Part shown: piece by piece, positions 1 to 8,378 of the stretch
How the letters are laid out: every line of letters begins with the position of its first letter
How positions within the stretch are numbered: the stretch's first letter is position 1
Assembly (NCBI GenBank): GCA_903928895.1
Contig: CAIYSR010000040.1
Span: 1 to 37,673 of the forward strand
Reading direction: 5' to 3'
Length of the DNA: 37,673 nt
Source: an uncultured Rhodospirillales bacterium
GTDB lineage: Bacteria; Pseudomonadota; Alphaproteobacteria; Acetobacterales; Acetobacteraceae
Position numbers and translations under genes: made by a program
Notes under the pieces: model-generated
What the model was told of the DNA's origin: nothing
The model's database searches: none
Seen by the model: the letters and a program-made list of their open reading frames with translations, nothing else

Positions 1-135
1 CCCAACATCGCGACACAGGTCCATCCCGACGTTGACTCATGTTCCCGATCCGCATGCAACCAGCATCAGCGGCAAACGCAAAAAAAGGAACTCACTGTTG
101 CCAATCGGACTCACCGGGGGGGCTTGGGAGTTACC

Positions 136-342
136 AAAAAACTTCTATCCATGCTTGCGGCTGGAGGGGCGGCCTTCGGCTGAGGGCGTGATCGTCTGCG
201 GGGGGATGGCGAAGCCATCAATCCTTTGCTGCTGGCACGAGGGTGCGGGCGACAATGGATGATTGCCTGCGGCGCAAGGCGAGGGAAGAAGATACCAGCT
301 GAAGACTGGTGCTTCAGTCGCAAGAATGGATAGAAGTTTTTT
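136..342. repeat. Pair of 24-bp inverted repeats enclosing about 160 bp
   Basis: The sequence at 136-159 (beginning AAAAAACTTCTATCCATG) is the reverse complement of 319-342, with one mismatch in 24. The enclosed bases (160-318) show no gene. The right arm continues directly into the AT-rich hairpin at 344-365, so the arms are partial copies of the dispersed repeat also found at 2432-2521 and 20810-20847. It could be a small non-autonomous mobile element, or two repeat copies inserted in opposite orientations. No target-site duplication was identified. Confidence 0.55.
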
Positions 343-366
343 GGTTCTTTTTTTCAAAAAAGAACG
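331..366. repeat. AT-rich palindromic repeat, copy 1
   Basis: GTTCTTTTTT (344-353) pairs perfectly with AAAAAAGAAC (356-365) around a 2-base centre, preceded by the shared flank TAGAAGTTTTTTG (331-343). The same unit recurs at 2433-2470, inverted at 2484-2520, and inverted at 20811-20846. Such long A/T runs are out of character in this GC-rich DNA. It lies 3' of the pepA-holC transcription unit, so it may also act in transcript termination, although it lacks a GC-rich stem. Confidence 0.75.
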
Positions 367-417
367 GCACTTGCGTGCGGCTGCCCGGGATTGCCGCGGC
401 TTCGCCTCGCGGTGACG

Positions 418-861
418 TCAGGCTTTCTTTTCCCAGCCTCGCGGGGTTTGTTGCCAGTAGGTGAGGGTGTGGCCGGCGGATTTGGCGGATTTCCAGCGTT
501 CGCGGGCGGCGGTGACGGCGGATTCGTCGTTGCCGTCGAAGAGGTCGAAGACGCGGGTGTAGGCGGCGAGGTCGGCGGTGGTGTTGTCGATGAGGAAGAG
601 GAATTTGGCGCCGTTGGGGGCTTCGTCTTCGGTGGTGAGCCAGATCGGTTGGAGGTCGGCGTTGCCGGTGGTTGGGGTGCCGTGGGGGAGCCAGTCGGGG
701 TCGGGGGTGAGCCAGAGGGAGGTGTCGAGGGCGGCGACGCGTTCGGGGCTGCCGCAGCGGATCGTGGCGCGTTGGCCGGCTTTGAGGGTGCGGGCGAGGA
801 GCTGGGGCAGGGCCTGGTCGGGCCCTGTCCGCAGGAGGTGGTAGAAGCCGATATCGGCCAT
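418..861 (-). CDS. holC: DNA polymerase III subunit chi (HolC)
   Basis: This is a 147-residue accessory subunit of the replicative DNA polymerase III clamp-loader assembly. In the family, chi pairs with psi and links the holoenzyme to single-strand binding protein. Visible family features are the N-terminal GFYHLL strand, the central block ALDTSLWLTPDPDWLPHG, then PIWLTT, FDLFDGND and the aromatic C-terminal tail TYWQQTPRGWEKK. The length is normal for the family. The ATG (859-861) directly abuts the pepA stop (TGAATG on the minus strand) and a GAGG sits just upstream inside pepA, so the two genes are surely cotranscribed and probably translationally coupled. The pepA-holC order is common in proteobacteria. 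Confidence 0.9.
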   Translation of the reverse strand: MADIGFYHLLRTGPDQALPQLLARTLKAGQRATIRCGSPERVAALDTSLWLTPDPDWLPHGTPTTGNADLQPIWLTTEDEAPNGAKFLFLIDNTTADLAAYTRVFDLFDGNDESAVTAARERWKSAKSAGHTLTYWQQTPRGWEKKA

Positions 862-2343
862 TCAGGCCTCGTAGTGGTCCGCGACCATGCGGTCGAGCAG
901 GCGCACGCCGAAGGCGGTGGCGCCTTTGGGGATGGTTGCGGTGTCTTTGCTCGACCAGGCCATGCCGGCGATGTCGATGTGAATCCAGGGTTTGTTGTTG
1001 ACGAAGCGCTGGATGAACTGGGCCGCGGTGATGGCGCCGCCGGCGCGGCCGCCGATGTTCTTCATGTCGGCGATGTCGGATTTGATGAGCTTGTCGTAAG
1101 CGTCGGACAGGGGCATGCGCCAGACGCCTTCGCCGGTGGCTTTGCCGGCGGCGAAGAGTTGGTCGGCGATGGTGTCGTCGTTGGCGAAGAAGCCGGCCAT
1201 TTCGTGGCCGAGGGCGACCATCATGGCGCCGGTGAGGGTCGCGAGGTCGATCATGAAGCGGGGGTTGTACTTCTGCTGGGCGTACCAGAGCACGTCTGCG
1301 AGGACGAGGCGGCCTTCGGCGTCGGTGTTGATGACTTCGACGGTTTGGCCGGAATAGGTGGTGACGACGTCGCCGGGGCGCTGGGCGTTGCCGTCGGGCA
1401 TGTTTTCGACCAGGCCGACGAGGCCGATGGCGTTGCATTTGGCTTTGCGGCCGGCCAGCGCCGCCATGAGGCCGACGACGGTGCCGGAGCCGCCCATGTC
1501 CCACTTCATGTCTTCCATGCCGCCGGCGGGTTTGATGGAGATGCCGCCCGTGTCGAAGGTGACGCCTTTGCCGACGAAGCAGAGCGGGGCGTCCTTGTTC
1601 GAGGGGGCGCCGTTCCAGTGCATGATGACGGTGCGGGCTTCCTGGGCGCTGCCTTGGGCGACGCCGAGAAGGGCGCCGAAGCCGAGTTTTTTCATGTCCT
1701 TGGGGTAGAGGACTTCGATTTTGAGGCCGAGGGCGGAGAGCGCCTCGATGCGCTTGGCCATTTCGGGCGGGTTGAGCACGTTGGGGGGTTCGGAGACCAG
1801 GTCGCGGGCGACGAAGACGCCTTCGGCGACGCCTTTGAGCGGGGTCCAGGCAGCTTTGACTTTGGGGGGTGTGTCGGTGAGGAGGGTGAGTTTGGCGAGT
1901 TTCGGCTTGTCCTCGGCCTTTTCCTTGGTGCGGTAGCGGTCGAAGCGGTAGGCGCGGAGGACGGCGCCGAGGGCGGCGGAGGCGGCGATGTCGGGGGCAA
2001 GGCCGGCGGTGGCGATGCTGGCGGCGGGTTCCTTGGACAGGGCCGCGCAGGCGCTGCCGCCGGCGGCTTCGGCGATGTGGCCGGTGAGCGCTTCGAGTTT
2101 GCCAAGGCCGATGGCGATGACGCGGGAGAGGCCGGCGCCGGGGGCGAGGATGGTGGTGGCCTGGCCTTTTTTGCCGGTGAATTCGGCAACCGCGAGGGCA
2201 CGGGAGATGGCGCCGCCGGTGGCCTCGTCGGCTGCCTTCCAGAGGGCGCCGGTGGAGGCGTCGGGCGTGGTGCCTTCGGGGATGAGGAGGACGAGAGCGC
2301 CGGATTTGGGGAGGGCTGATTTGGCGACGGCGATATCGAGCAT
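862..2343 (-). CDS. pepA: Leucyl aminopeptidase (cytosol aminopeptidase, M17)
   Basis: This is a 493-residue cytoplasmic di-metal (Zn/Mn) aminopeptidase that removes N-terminal residues, classically leucine, from peptides; it normally assembles as a hexamer. The C-terminal catalytic domain carries the M17 signature NTDAEGRL (339-346). Expected metal ligands and catalytic residues are K259, D264, D282, D341 and E343, with K271 and R345 in the active site, a constant offset of 11 from the E. coli enzyme. I chose the ATG at 2341-2343 because GAGGAG lies 8 bases upstream and the protein then has normal length; the open frame continues upstream only through repeat DNA. It is the first gene of the pepA-holC unit and diverges from cysQ. 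Confidence 0.95.
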   Translation of the reverse strand: MLDIAVAKSALPKSGALVLLIPEGTTPDASTGALWKAADEATGGAISRALAVAEFTGKKGQATTILAPGAGLSRVIAIGLGKLEALTGHIAEAAGGSACAALSKEPAASIATAGLAPDIAASAALGAVLRAYRFDRYRTKEKAEDKPKLAKLTLLTDTPPKVKAAWTPLKGVAEGVFVARDLVSEPPNVLNPPEMAKRIEALSALGLKIEVLYPKDMKKLGFGALLGVAQGSAQEARTVIMHWNGAPSNKDAPLCFVGKGVTFDTGGISIKPAGGMEDMKWDMGGSGTVVGLMAALAGRKAKCNAIGLVGLVENMPDGNAQRPGDVVTTYSGQTVEVINTDAEGRLVLADVLWYAQQKYNPRFMIDLATLTGAMMVALGHEMAGFFANDDTIADQLFAAGKATGEGVWRMPLSDAYDKLIKSDIADMKNIGGRAGGAITAAQFIQRFVNNKPWIHIDIAGMAWSSKDTATIPKGATAFGVRLLDRMVADHYEA

Positions 2344-2431
2344 GGCGGGCTCCTCGTGGGTTCTGTTGGCAAGACTGTAGGCAGGGCGTGGATGGGGCGC
2401 CAGGGGGGGCTCGGTGGTTCTGCAAGCGGCA

Positions 2432-2521
2432 TGGGTAGAAGTTTTTTGTTTCTTTTTTTCAAAAAAGAAGCGCTTCGAAAGGCCTTCTTTTTTGAAAAAA
2501 AGAAGCAAAAAACTTTCATCC
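2432..2521. repeat. Large AT-rich palindrome: two inverted repeat units, copy 2
   Basis: The left unit (2433-2470) and right unit (2484-2520) are near-perfect inverted copies separated by 13 bases (2471-2483). Each unit contains its own small hairpin of T7-C-A6 type. The palindrome lies between the divergent start codons of pepA (2343) and cysQ (2587), so it cannot simply be a terminator. It could affect both promoters, or extrude as a cruciform. The same unit occurs at 331-366 and 20811-20846. Confidence 0.8.
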
Positions 2522-2586
2522 TTGCCTGTGCGATCGGCGGTTGGGGGGAGGTTGGCGTGGCCGGGCGGCGGGGGTAAGGAGGGGGG

Positions 2587-3351
2587 ATGGAAGACATGGC
2601 ACTGCTGGATCTCGCTTTTCGCCTTGCGGCCGAAGCGGGGGCTAAAATTCTCGAAGTTCGGGCGCGCGGGTTCGATACACAGCGCAAATCGGATCATTCG
2701 CCGGTGACGGAGGCGGATCATGCGGCCGAGGCGGTGATCGTCGCGGGGCTGCGGGCGGCCTATCCGGGGATCCCGGTGGTGGCGGAGGAGGAGATCGCGG
2801 CGGGGCACGTGCCGGATCATGCCTCGGAGTTCTGGCTGGTGGACCCACTCGATGGGACGCGGGAGTTCGCGGCGGGGCGGGATGAGTTTGCCGTTTGTAT
2901 TGGGCTGGTGCGGGACGGGAAGGCCGTGATCGGGGCGGTTGGGGCGCCGGCGCAGGGCAAGGTTTATGGCGGGATTGTTGGGCGGGGCGCGTGGATACGC
3001 GAGGGGTTGGGGGAGCATGTGATCCGCACGCGTTCGGTGCCGGCGGCGGGGCTGGCGGTGGTGGCGTCGCGCCATGATGCGGATGATCCGCGGCTGGTGC
3101 CGTTTCTGGCGGGGCGGAAGATCGATTCGCTGCTGAATATCGGGTCGGCGCTGAAGTTCTGCAAAGTGGCGGAGGGAAGTGCGGATTTGTATCCGCGATT
3201 CGGGCGGACGATGGAGTGGGATACGGCGGCGGCGCAGGCGGTGGTGGAGGCGGCCGGCGGTCGGGTGGTGGAGGCGATCGGGGGGGCGCATTTCCACTAT
3301 GGCAAGAAGGGGTGGGAGAATCCGGGGTTCATCTGCACCGGAGTGCCGTGA
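2587..3351 (+). CDS. cysQ: 3'(2'),5'-bisphosphate nucleotidase, inositol monophosphatase family
   Basis: This is a 254-residue Mg-dependent phosphatase of the inositol monophosphatase fold. Sequence and length fit CysQ, which removes the 3' phosphate from PAP/PAPS, the by-product of sulfate assimilation. Motifs in order: KSDHSPVTEAD (34-44), the acidic metal site VVAEEE (64-69), the signature VDPLDGTREF (85-94), and the C-terminal block GSALKFCKVAEG followed by EWDTAAAQAV (210-219). AAGGAGG (2576-2582) precedes the ATG by 4 bases; a second ATG at 2596 is less well placed. The stop overlaps the GTG of the next gene. Other inositol-phosphatase relatives, such as histidinol phosphatase, are less likely given DPLDGTREF. 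Confidence 0.88.
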   Translation: MEDMALLDLAFRLAAEAGAKILEVRARGFDTQRKSDHSPVTEADHAAEAVIVAGLRAAYPGIPVVAEEEIAAGHVPDHASEFWLVDPLDGTREFAAGRDEFAVCIGLVRDGKAVIGAVGAPAQGKVYGGIVGRGAWIREGLGEHVIRTRSVPAAGLAVVASRHDADDPRLVPFLAGRKIDSLLNIGSALKFCKVAEGSADLYPRFGRTMEWDTAAAQAVVEAAGGRVVEAIGGAHFHYGKKGWENPGFICTGVP

Positions 3352-4307
3352 CGGAGCTGCTGGCCGACGACGCGGCGGGGCGGGCGCGGGCGGCTGCGTT
3401 GTTGCGGGCGGGGGAGCTGGTCGGGTTTGGCACCGAGACGGTGTACGGGCTCGGGGCGGATGCGACGAATGCGCGGGCGGTGGCGGGGATTTTCGCTGCC
3501 AAGGGGCGGCCGCATTTCAATCCGTTGATTTGCCATTATCCGGACGCGGCGGCGGCGTTTGCGGATGTGGAGGACAATGCGGCGGCGCGGGCTTTGGCGG
3601 CGGCGTTCTGGCCGGGGCCGTTGACGATGGTGTTGAAGCGGCGGGAGGGGTGTCCGGTGGCGCTGCTGACGGGGGCGGGGCTGGAGACGTTGGGGGTGCG
3701 GGTGCCGGGGAATGCGAATGCACGGGCGTTGTTGTGGGCGGTGGGGCGGCCGGTGGCGGCACCTTCGGCCAATCGGTCCGGCGCGGTGAGTCCGACGACG
3801 GCGGGGCATGTGCTGGAGGGGCTGGGGGGGCGGATCACGGCGGTGCTGGATAGTGGACCGTGTCCGGTGGGGGTGGAGTCGACAGTGGTGGATTTGAGTG
3901 GGGGGCGGGCGGTGTTGTTGCGGCCTGGGGGGGTGTCGCGAGAGGCGTTGGAGGCGGTGGTGGGGGCCGTGGAGATGGGGGTGCCAATTTTGGGCGCGTT
4001 GCGGTCGCCGGGGATGCTGGCGTCGCATTATGCGCCGGGGCTGAAGGTACGGCTGGGGGCGCGGGAGGTGCGGGGGAATGAGGCGTTGCTGGCGTTCGGC
4101 GCACCGTTGGCGGGGGCGGGGCTGGTGTTTCAGTTGAGCGCGGTGGGAGATTTGGCGGAGGCGGCGGCGAATTTGTTTGCGGGGTTGCGGTGGTTGGATT
4201 CGCATGGAGAGGGGCTGTCGGGGATTGCGGTGATGGTGGTGCCGGAGGAGGGGTTGGGGCTGGCGATCAACGACCGACTGGCGCGCGCGGCGGCGCCGCG
4301 GGGGTGA
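3348..4307 (+). CDS. tsaC: L-threonylcarbamoyladenylate synthase (Sua5/YrdC/TsaC)
   Basis: It makes threonylcarbamoyl-AMP from threonine, bicarbonate and ATP, the first step of the t6A37 modification of ANN-decoding tRNAs. The 319-residue length is that of the two-domain Sua5 type. The N-terminal YrdC domain carries TETVYGLGADA (about 29-39), KGRPHFNPL (about 52-60) and APSANRSG. A linker containing SPGMLASHYAP leads to the C-terminal Sua5 domain. I chose the GTG at 3348, which overlaps the cysQ stop (GTGA) and gives a standard N-terminus; the open frame further upstream encodes low-complexity Gly/Arg within cysQ. Codons end strongly in G. It is probably coupled to cysQ and to the transporter that follows. 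Confidence 0.92.
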   Translation: MTELLADDAAGRARAAALLRAGELVGFGTETVYGLGADATNARAVAGIFAAKGRPHFNPLICHYPDAAAAFADVEDNAAARALAAAFWPGPLTMVLKRREGCPVALLTGAGLETLGVRVPGNANARALLWAVGRPVAAPSANRSGAVSPTTAGHVLEGLGGRITAVLDSGPCPVGVESTVVDLSGGRAVLLRPGGVSREALEAVVGAVEMGVPILGALRSPGMLASHYAPGLKVRLGAREVRGNEALLAFGAPLAGAGLVFQLSAVGDLAEAAANLFAGLRWLDSHGEGLSGIAVMVVPEEGLGLAINDRLARAAAPRG

Positions 4308-5194
4308 GCGGGATTTCGGGCGTCCTGCGCGCGCTCGACCGGCGGCTGGTGCTGGGGATTTTGTGCATGTGCGGGTCGGGACTGGTGTTCCCGGTGATGA
4401 ATAGCGCCGCGAAATTGTTGGGAGCGCATTATAATTCGGTGCAGATCTCCTGGGCGCGGGCGTTCGGGCATGTCGTGTTTCTGATGCTGGCGTTTCTGCC
4501 GCAGTACGGGACGTCGTTCCTGAAGACGAAGCGGCCGGGGTTGCAGGCGGTGCGCTCGGCGATGCTGTTTCTGTCGAATTTGTGCTTCTTTTTTGCCATC
4601 AGCTACATCCCGATTGCGCAGGCGGCGTCGATCTCAATGACCGGGCCGCTGGTAGTGGCGCTGCTGGCCTGGCCGATGCTGGGGGAGCGGACGACGAAGC
4701 TGCGGCTGGCGTTGCTGGCGGTGGGGTTCGCAGGGGTGGTGATCGTGATCCGGCCGGGGAGTGCGCTGTTTCACTGGGCGTCGTTGTTCGTGGTGCTGAA
4801 TTCGTGTTTCTACGGGGTGTACCAAATCCTGACGCGGCGGGTCTCCACGATCGATTCGCCGGCGACCTCGGCGTTTTTCAGTTCGGTGGTGGGGGCATTC
4901 GTGATGCTGGCGGTGATGCCGTTCGTATGGCGGTCGCCAGCAAATGGGTTTGATCTGCTGCTGTTCTGCTCGATGGGGGTGCTGGGGGCGACCGGGCATT
5001 ATTGCGTGGCCTGGGCTTTGCGGCTGGCGCCGGCGAACCTCGTTTCGCCATTCCAGTATTTCCAGCTGATTGGCTCGGTCCTGGTGGGGTATCTGATTTT
5101 TGACGATCTGCCGGATGTGTGGACCTGGGTTGGGGCGGGCGTGATTGTGGCGAGCGGCTTGGCGATGGGGTGGTCGCAGGCTCGAAAAGCGTAA
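4304..5194 (+). CDS. DMT-superfamily transporter (EamA, two-repeat)
   Basis: This is a 296-residue integral inner-membrane protein with about ten hydrophobic segments in two tandem EamA halves (roughly 15-145 and 155-290), the usual drug/metabolite transporter architecture. The first half ends with the family-like AQAASISMTGPLVVALLAWPML, which in other members precedes a GE(R/K) loop and is followed here by GERTTKLR. The substrate cannot be read from sequence; relatives export amino acids, nucleosides or drugs. The GTG start overlaps the tsaC stop (GTGA), as tsaC does with cysQ, so three functionally unrelated proteins share one coupled operon. It ends 100 bp before the formate dehydrogenase gene. 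Confidence 0.85.
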   Translation: MSGISGVLRALDRRLVLGILCMCGSGLVFPVMNSAAKLLGAHYNSVQISWARAFGHVVFLMLAFLPQYGTSFLKTKRPGLQAVRSAMLFLSNLCFFFAISYIPIAQAASISMTGPLVVALLAWPMLGERTTKLRLALLAVGFAGVVIVIRPGSALFHWASLFVVLNSCFYGVYQILTRRVSTIDSPATSAFFSSVVGAFVMLAVMPFVWRSPANGFDLLLFCSMGVLGATGHYCVAWALRLAPANLVSPFQYFQLIGSVLVGYLIFDDLPDVWTWVGAGVIVASGLAMGWSQARKA

Positions 5195-5209
5195 TGACAT
5201 CACATTTTC

Positions 5210-5238
5210 TTGACTTTCGCGGGCGCGGCCCGAATCCT
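5210..5238 (+). promoter_or_regulatory. Possible promoter upstream of the formate dehydrogenase operon
   Basis: TTGACT (5210-5215) is a good -35-like hexamer, followed after 17 bases by AATCCT, a poor -10 match. It lies in the only gap (5195-5294) before fdnG. A dedicated anaerobic or other regulator site was not recognised. Confidence 0.25.
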
Positions 5239-5294
5239 GCCCGCACATCACGGCTGCCGCTCGCGCAGGACGCGGGCAAAGGGAGGAATATCCG

Positions 5295-8200
5295 GTGCTT
5301 GAATCCTTGTCCCGTCGCGCGTTTGTGCGTGGTGTGGGGGCGGGGCTCGCGGGGACAGCGCTGGGCTTTGGCGGGTCCGAACAGGCGTTGGCGGCCGAGG
5401 TTCGGCCGTTCCGTCTGTCCCGCGCACTGCAGACGCGAAACACCTGTCCGTATTGTTCGGTTGGCTGCGGCGTCATCATGTATGCGCGCGGCGATGGCTC
5501 GAAGAACGCGCGGCGCGAGCTGATCCATATCGAGGGCGATCCGGATCATCCGACCAATCGCGGCACGCTGTGCCCGAAGGGGGCGGCGCTGCTCGATTTC
5601 GTCAAGGCGCCGACGCGGACGAAGCATCCGATGTATCGCGCGCCGGGGACGAACGAGTTCAAGCAGGTGTCGTGGGATTGGGCGCTCGACCGGATCGCGC
5701 GGCTGATGAAGGACGACCGGGACAAGAACTTCATCGCCAAGAATGCCGAGGGGGTGACGGTCAATCGTTGGATTTCGACCGGGTTCCTGGCTGCGTCGGC
5801 GACGACGAACGAGACCGCGTTCATGACGTACAAGGCCGTGCGCAGTGCCGGCATGGTGGTGTTCGACAACCAGGCCCGCGTCTGACACGGCCCCACGGTG
5901 GCCAGTTTGGCCCCAACGTTCGGCCGCGGTGCGATGACGAATTCCTGGACCGACATCAAGAATACCGACCTTGTTGTCATCATGGGCGGCAATGCGGCGG
6001 AGGCGCATCCGTGCGGCTTCAAATGGGTGACGGAGGCGAAGGCGCATCGTGGCGCCAAGCTGGTGGTGGTGGACCCGCGGTTTACCCGCTCGGCCTCGGT
6101 GGCGGATTATTACGCGCCGATCCGGCAGGGTTCGGACATCGCGTTCCTGCTCGGGGTGATCAAGTATTGCATCGACAAGGACAAGGTGCAGTGGGAGTAC
6201 ACCAAGAACTTCACCAACGCGGCCTATATCGTCAAGGAGGGCTACGGCTACCAGGACGGGCTGTTCACTGGGTATAACGAGGCGATCCGCGACTACAACC
6301 GGGATTCGTGGGAATACGAGATCGGGGCCGACGGGTTCGCGGTGATGGACGAGACCCTGGCGCATCCGCGTTGCGTCTGGAACCTGCTGAAGCAGCATGT
6401 CGCGATCTACACGCCCGAGATGGTGGAGCGGATTTGCGGGACGCCGAAGGAGAAGTTCCTGAAAGTGGCGGAGATGATCGCCACCACCTCGGCGCGCGAC
6501 AAGACGATGACGTCGATGTACGCGCTGGGCTGGACGCAGCATTCCAAGGGCTCGCAGAACATCCGCGCCATGGCGATGTTGCAGTTGATCCTCGGCAATA
6601 TCGGGCAGCGCGGCGGCGGGATGAACGCGTTGCGCGGGCATTCCAATATCCAGGGGCTGACCGATATCGGGCTGATGTCGAACCTGTTGCCGGGGTATCT
6701 CACTCTGGCGACGGACAAGGAGGCGACGCTCGACTCCTATATGTCGAGCCGCGGGTTCAAGCCGCTGCGTCCGGGCCAGACGAGCTATTGGCAGAACTAC
6801 AAGAAGTTCTTTGTCTCGTTCCAGAAATCGATGTACGGGGCGGCGGCGAAGGTTGAGAACGACTGGGCCTATGACTGGCTGCCCAAGCTCGATGTGCCCG
6901 GCTACGACGTGCTGCGGGCCTTCGACATGATGTTCCAGGGCAAGATGAACGGCTATTTCTGCCAGGGCTTCAATCCGCTGATGTCGTTCCCTCGAAAAAA
7001 CAAGATCCGGGCGGCGCTGGGCAAGCTGAAATTTCTGGTGGTGATGGATCCGTTGCAGACCGAGACGGCGCGATTCTGGCAGGACCACGGCGAGTTCAAT
7101 CCGGCGAAACCGGCCGACGTGCAGACCGAGGTGTTCGAGCTGCCGTCGACCTGTTTTGCCGAGGATGAGGGCTCGCTGACCAATTCGTCGCGCTGGTTGC
7201 AGTGGCACTGGGCCGGGGCGCAGGCGCCGGGCGAGGCCAGGAGCGACGTATGGATGATGGCGCAGCTGCATCTGCGGTTGCGCAAGATGTATGCGGCCGA
7301 GGGTGGCGCGTTCCCCGATCCGATCCTCAATCTGACCTGGCCCTATGCCAATCCGGCCGATCCGCAGCCGGATGAGCTGGCGAAGGAGCTGAATGGGCGC
7401 GCGCTGGTGACGCTGCGCGATCCGGCGGACCAGACCAAGGTGATTCAGGAGGCGGGCAAGCTGCTGCCCGGCTTTGCGGCGCTTCGGGATGACGGGACGA
7501 CATCCTCCGGGTGCTGGATCTACTCGGGGTGTTTCACCGAGGCGGGCAATGCGATGGCGCGGCGGGACAATACCGATCCGGCCGAGACCGGGGCCTATCC
7601 GGGCTGGGCGTTCTCGTGGCCGGCGAACCGGCGGATTCTGTATAATCGCGCCTCGGCGGATATGGCCGGCAAGGCGTGGGATCCGACGCGCAAGCTGATC
7701 GAGTGGAATGGGACCAACTGGGCGGGCTTCGATGTGCCGGATATCGCGCCGGCGTCCAAGCCCGGCGAGGTGATGCCGTTCATCATGAACCAGGAGGGGG
7801 TGTCCCGCCTGTGGGTGCGACGCGGCATGAAGGATGGGCCGTTCCCGGTGCATTACGAGCCGTTCGAGAGCCCGATCACCAACCCGATCGCGCCGAAAAT
7901 CCGGGGCAATCCGGCGGCGCGGGTGTTCGCCAACGACATGGAGGTGTTCGGCGACAGCAAGGAGTTCCCGTATGCGGCGACCACGTACCGGCTGACCGAG
8001 CATTTCCACTACTGGAGCAAGCATGTGCAGGTGAATGCCGTGCTGCAGCCGGAGTTCTTTGTCGAGCTCAGCCAGGAGCTCGCGAAGGAGAAGGGGATTG
8101 CCAATGGCGGCTGGGTCCGCGTGGACAGCAAGCGCGGGTTCGTGCGGGCCAAGGCGGTGGTGACGAAGCGGATCAAGCCGATGATGTGCGACGGCAAGGT

Positions 8201-8366
8201 TGTGCATATCATCGGCATCCCGATCCATTGGGGCTTCATGGGAGCGACCAAGAAGGGCTTCGGCGCCAATACGCTGACGCCGTTCGTGGGCGATGCGAAT
8301 ATCGAGACGCCGGAGTTCAAGGCGTTCCTGGTCGATATCCGCGCCGAAAATCCGCCGGTTTCGTGA
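5295..8366 (+). CDS. fdnG: Formate dehydrogenase-N/O alpha subunit, selenoprotein (Sec197)
   Basis: This is the catalytic subunit of a respiratory, membrane-bound formate dehydrogenase that oxidises formate to CO2 at a molybdenum (or tungsten) bis-MGD site. It is one 1023-residue gene interrupted by an in-frame TGA at 5883-5885, which I read as selenocysteine at residue 197 (context V-U-HGPTVASLAP, as in E. coli FdnG, Sec196). A SECIS hairpin follows at once. The N-terminus has a twin-arginine signal (SRRAFVRG) with a hydrophobic stretch ending AALAAE-like, so it is exported folded to the periplasmic face. C51, C54, C58 and C93 bind a [4Fe-4S] cluster. It starts at a GTG with GGGAGGA about 8 bases upstream. 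Naive gene calling would split it at 5885. FdnG and FdoG types cannot be separated here. Confidence 0.95.
5883..5926 (+). promoter_or_regulatory. Bacterial SECIS element at the fdnG UGA codon
   Basis: Counting from U of UGA as 1, the hairpin keeps the SelB-recognition positions of E. coli fdhF: bulged U17 (5899), and G23 and U24 (5905-5906) in the apical loop. The upper stem is GG (5897-5898) with CC (5913-5914), and GGCCA (5900-5904) with TGGCC (5908-5912), around loop GTT. A lower stem CGGCC (5888-5892) pairs with GGCCG (5922-5926). The element lies within the coding region and recruits SelB-GTP-Sec-tRNA. Confidence 0.9.
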
Positions 8367-8378
8367 GGGAGCAGGGCC

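Larger units (their letters stand above)
1..417. other. Non-coding stretch with repeat elements, downstream of holC
   Basis: I find no convincing gene here. Short open frames exist on both strands, but they run through poly-A/T repeats and look spurious. The stretch holds a 24-bp inverted repeat pair (136-159 and 319-342, one mismatch) and an AT-rich perfect hairpin (344-365), listed separately. A minus-strand ATG at 38-40 could begin a gene that leaves the window on the left (MSQRRDGPV...), but only about 13 codons are visible and nothing in them is recognisable. Confidence 0.5.

Noticed and set aside
32-357. Short open frames in the first 360 bases
   Set aside because: They run through the inverted repeats and poly-T/poly-A tracts, and overlap each other on both strands.
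391-2319. Long plus-strand open frame (642 codons) across holC-pepA
   Set aside because: It is Gly/Val/Glu-rich low complexity and the exact antisense of two genes with full family signatures; it is a by-product of G-rich DNA.
5295-5885. fdnG as a truncated pseudogene ending at TGA
   Set aside because: The frame continues with normal FdnG sequence, a SECIS follows with the key bases in place, and selA, selB and selC are adjacent.
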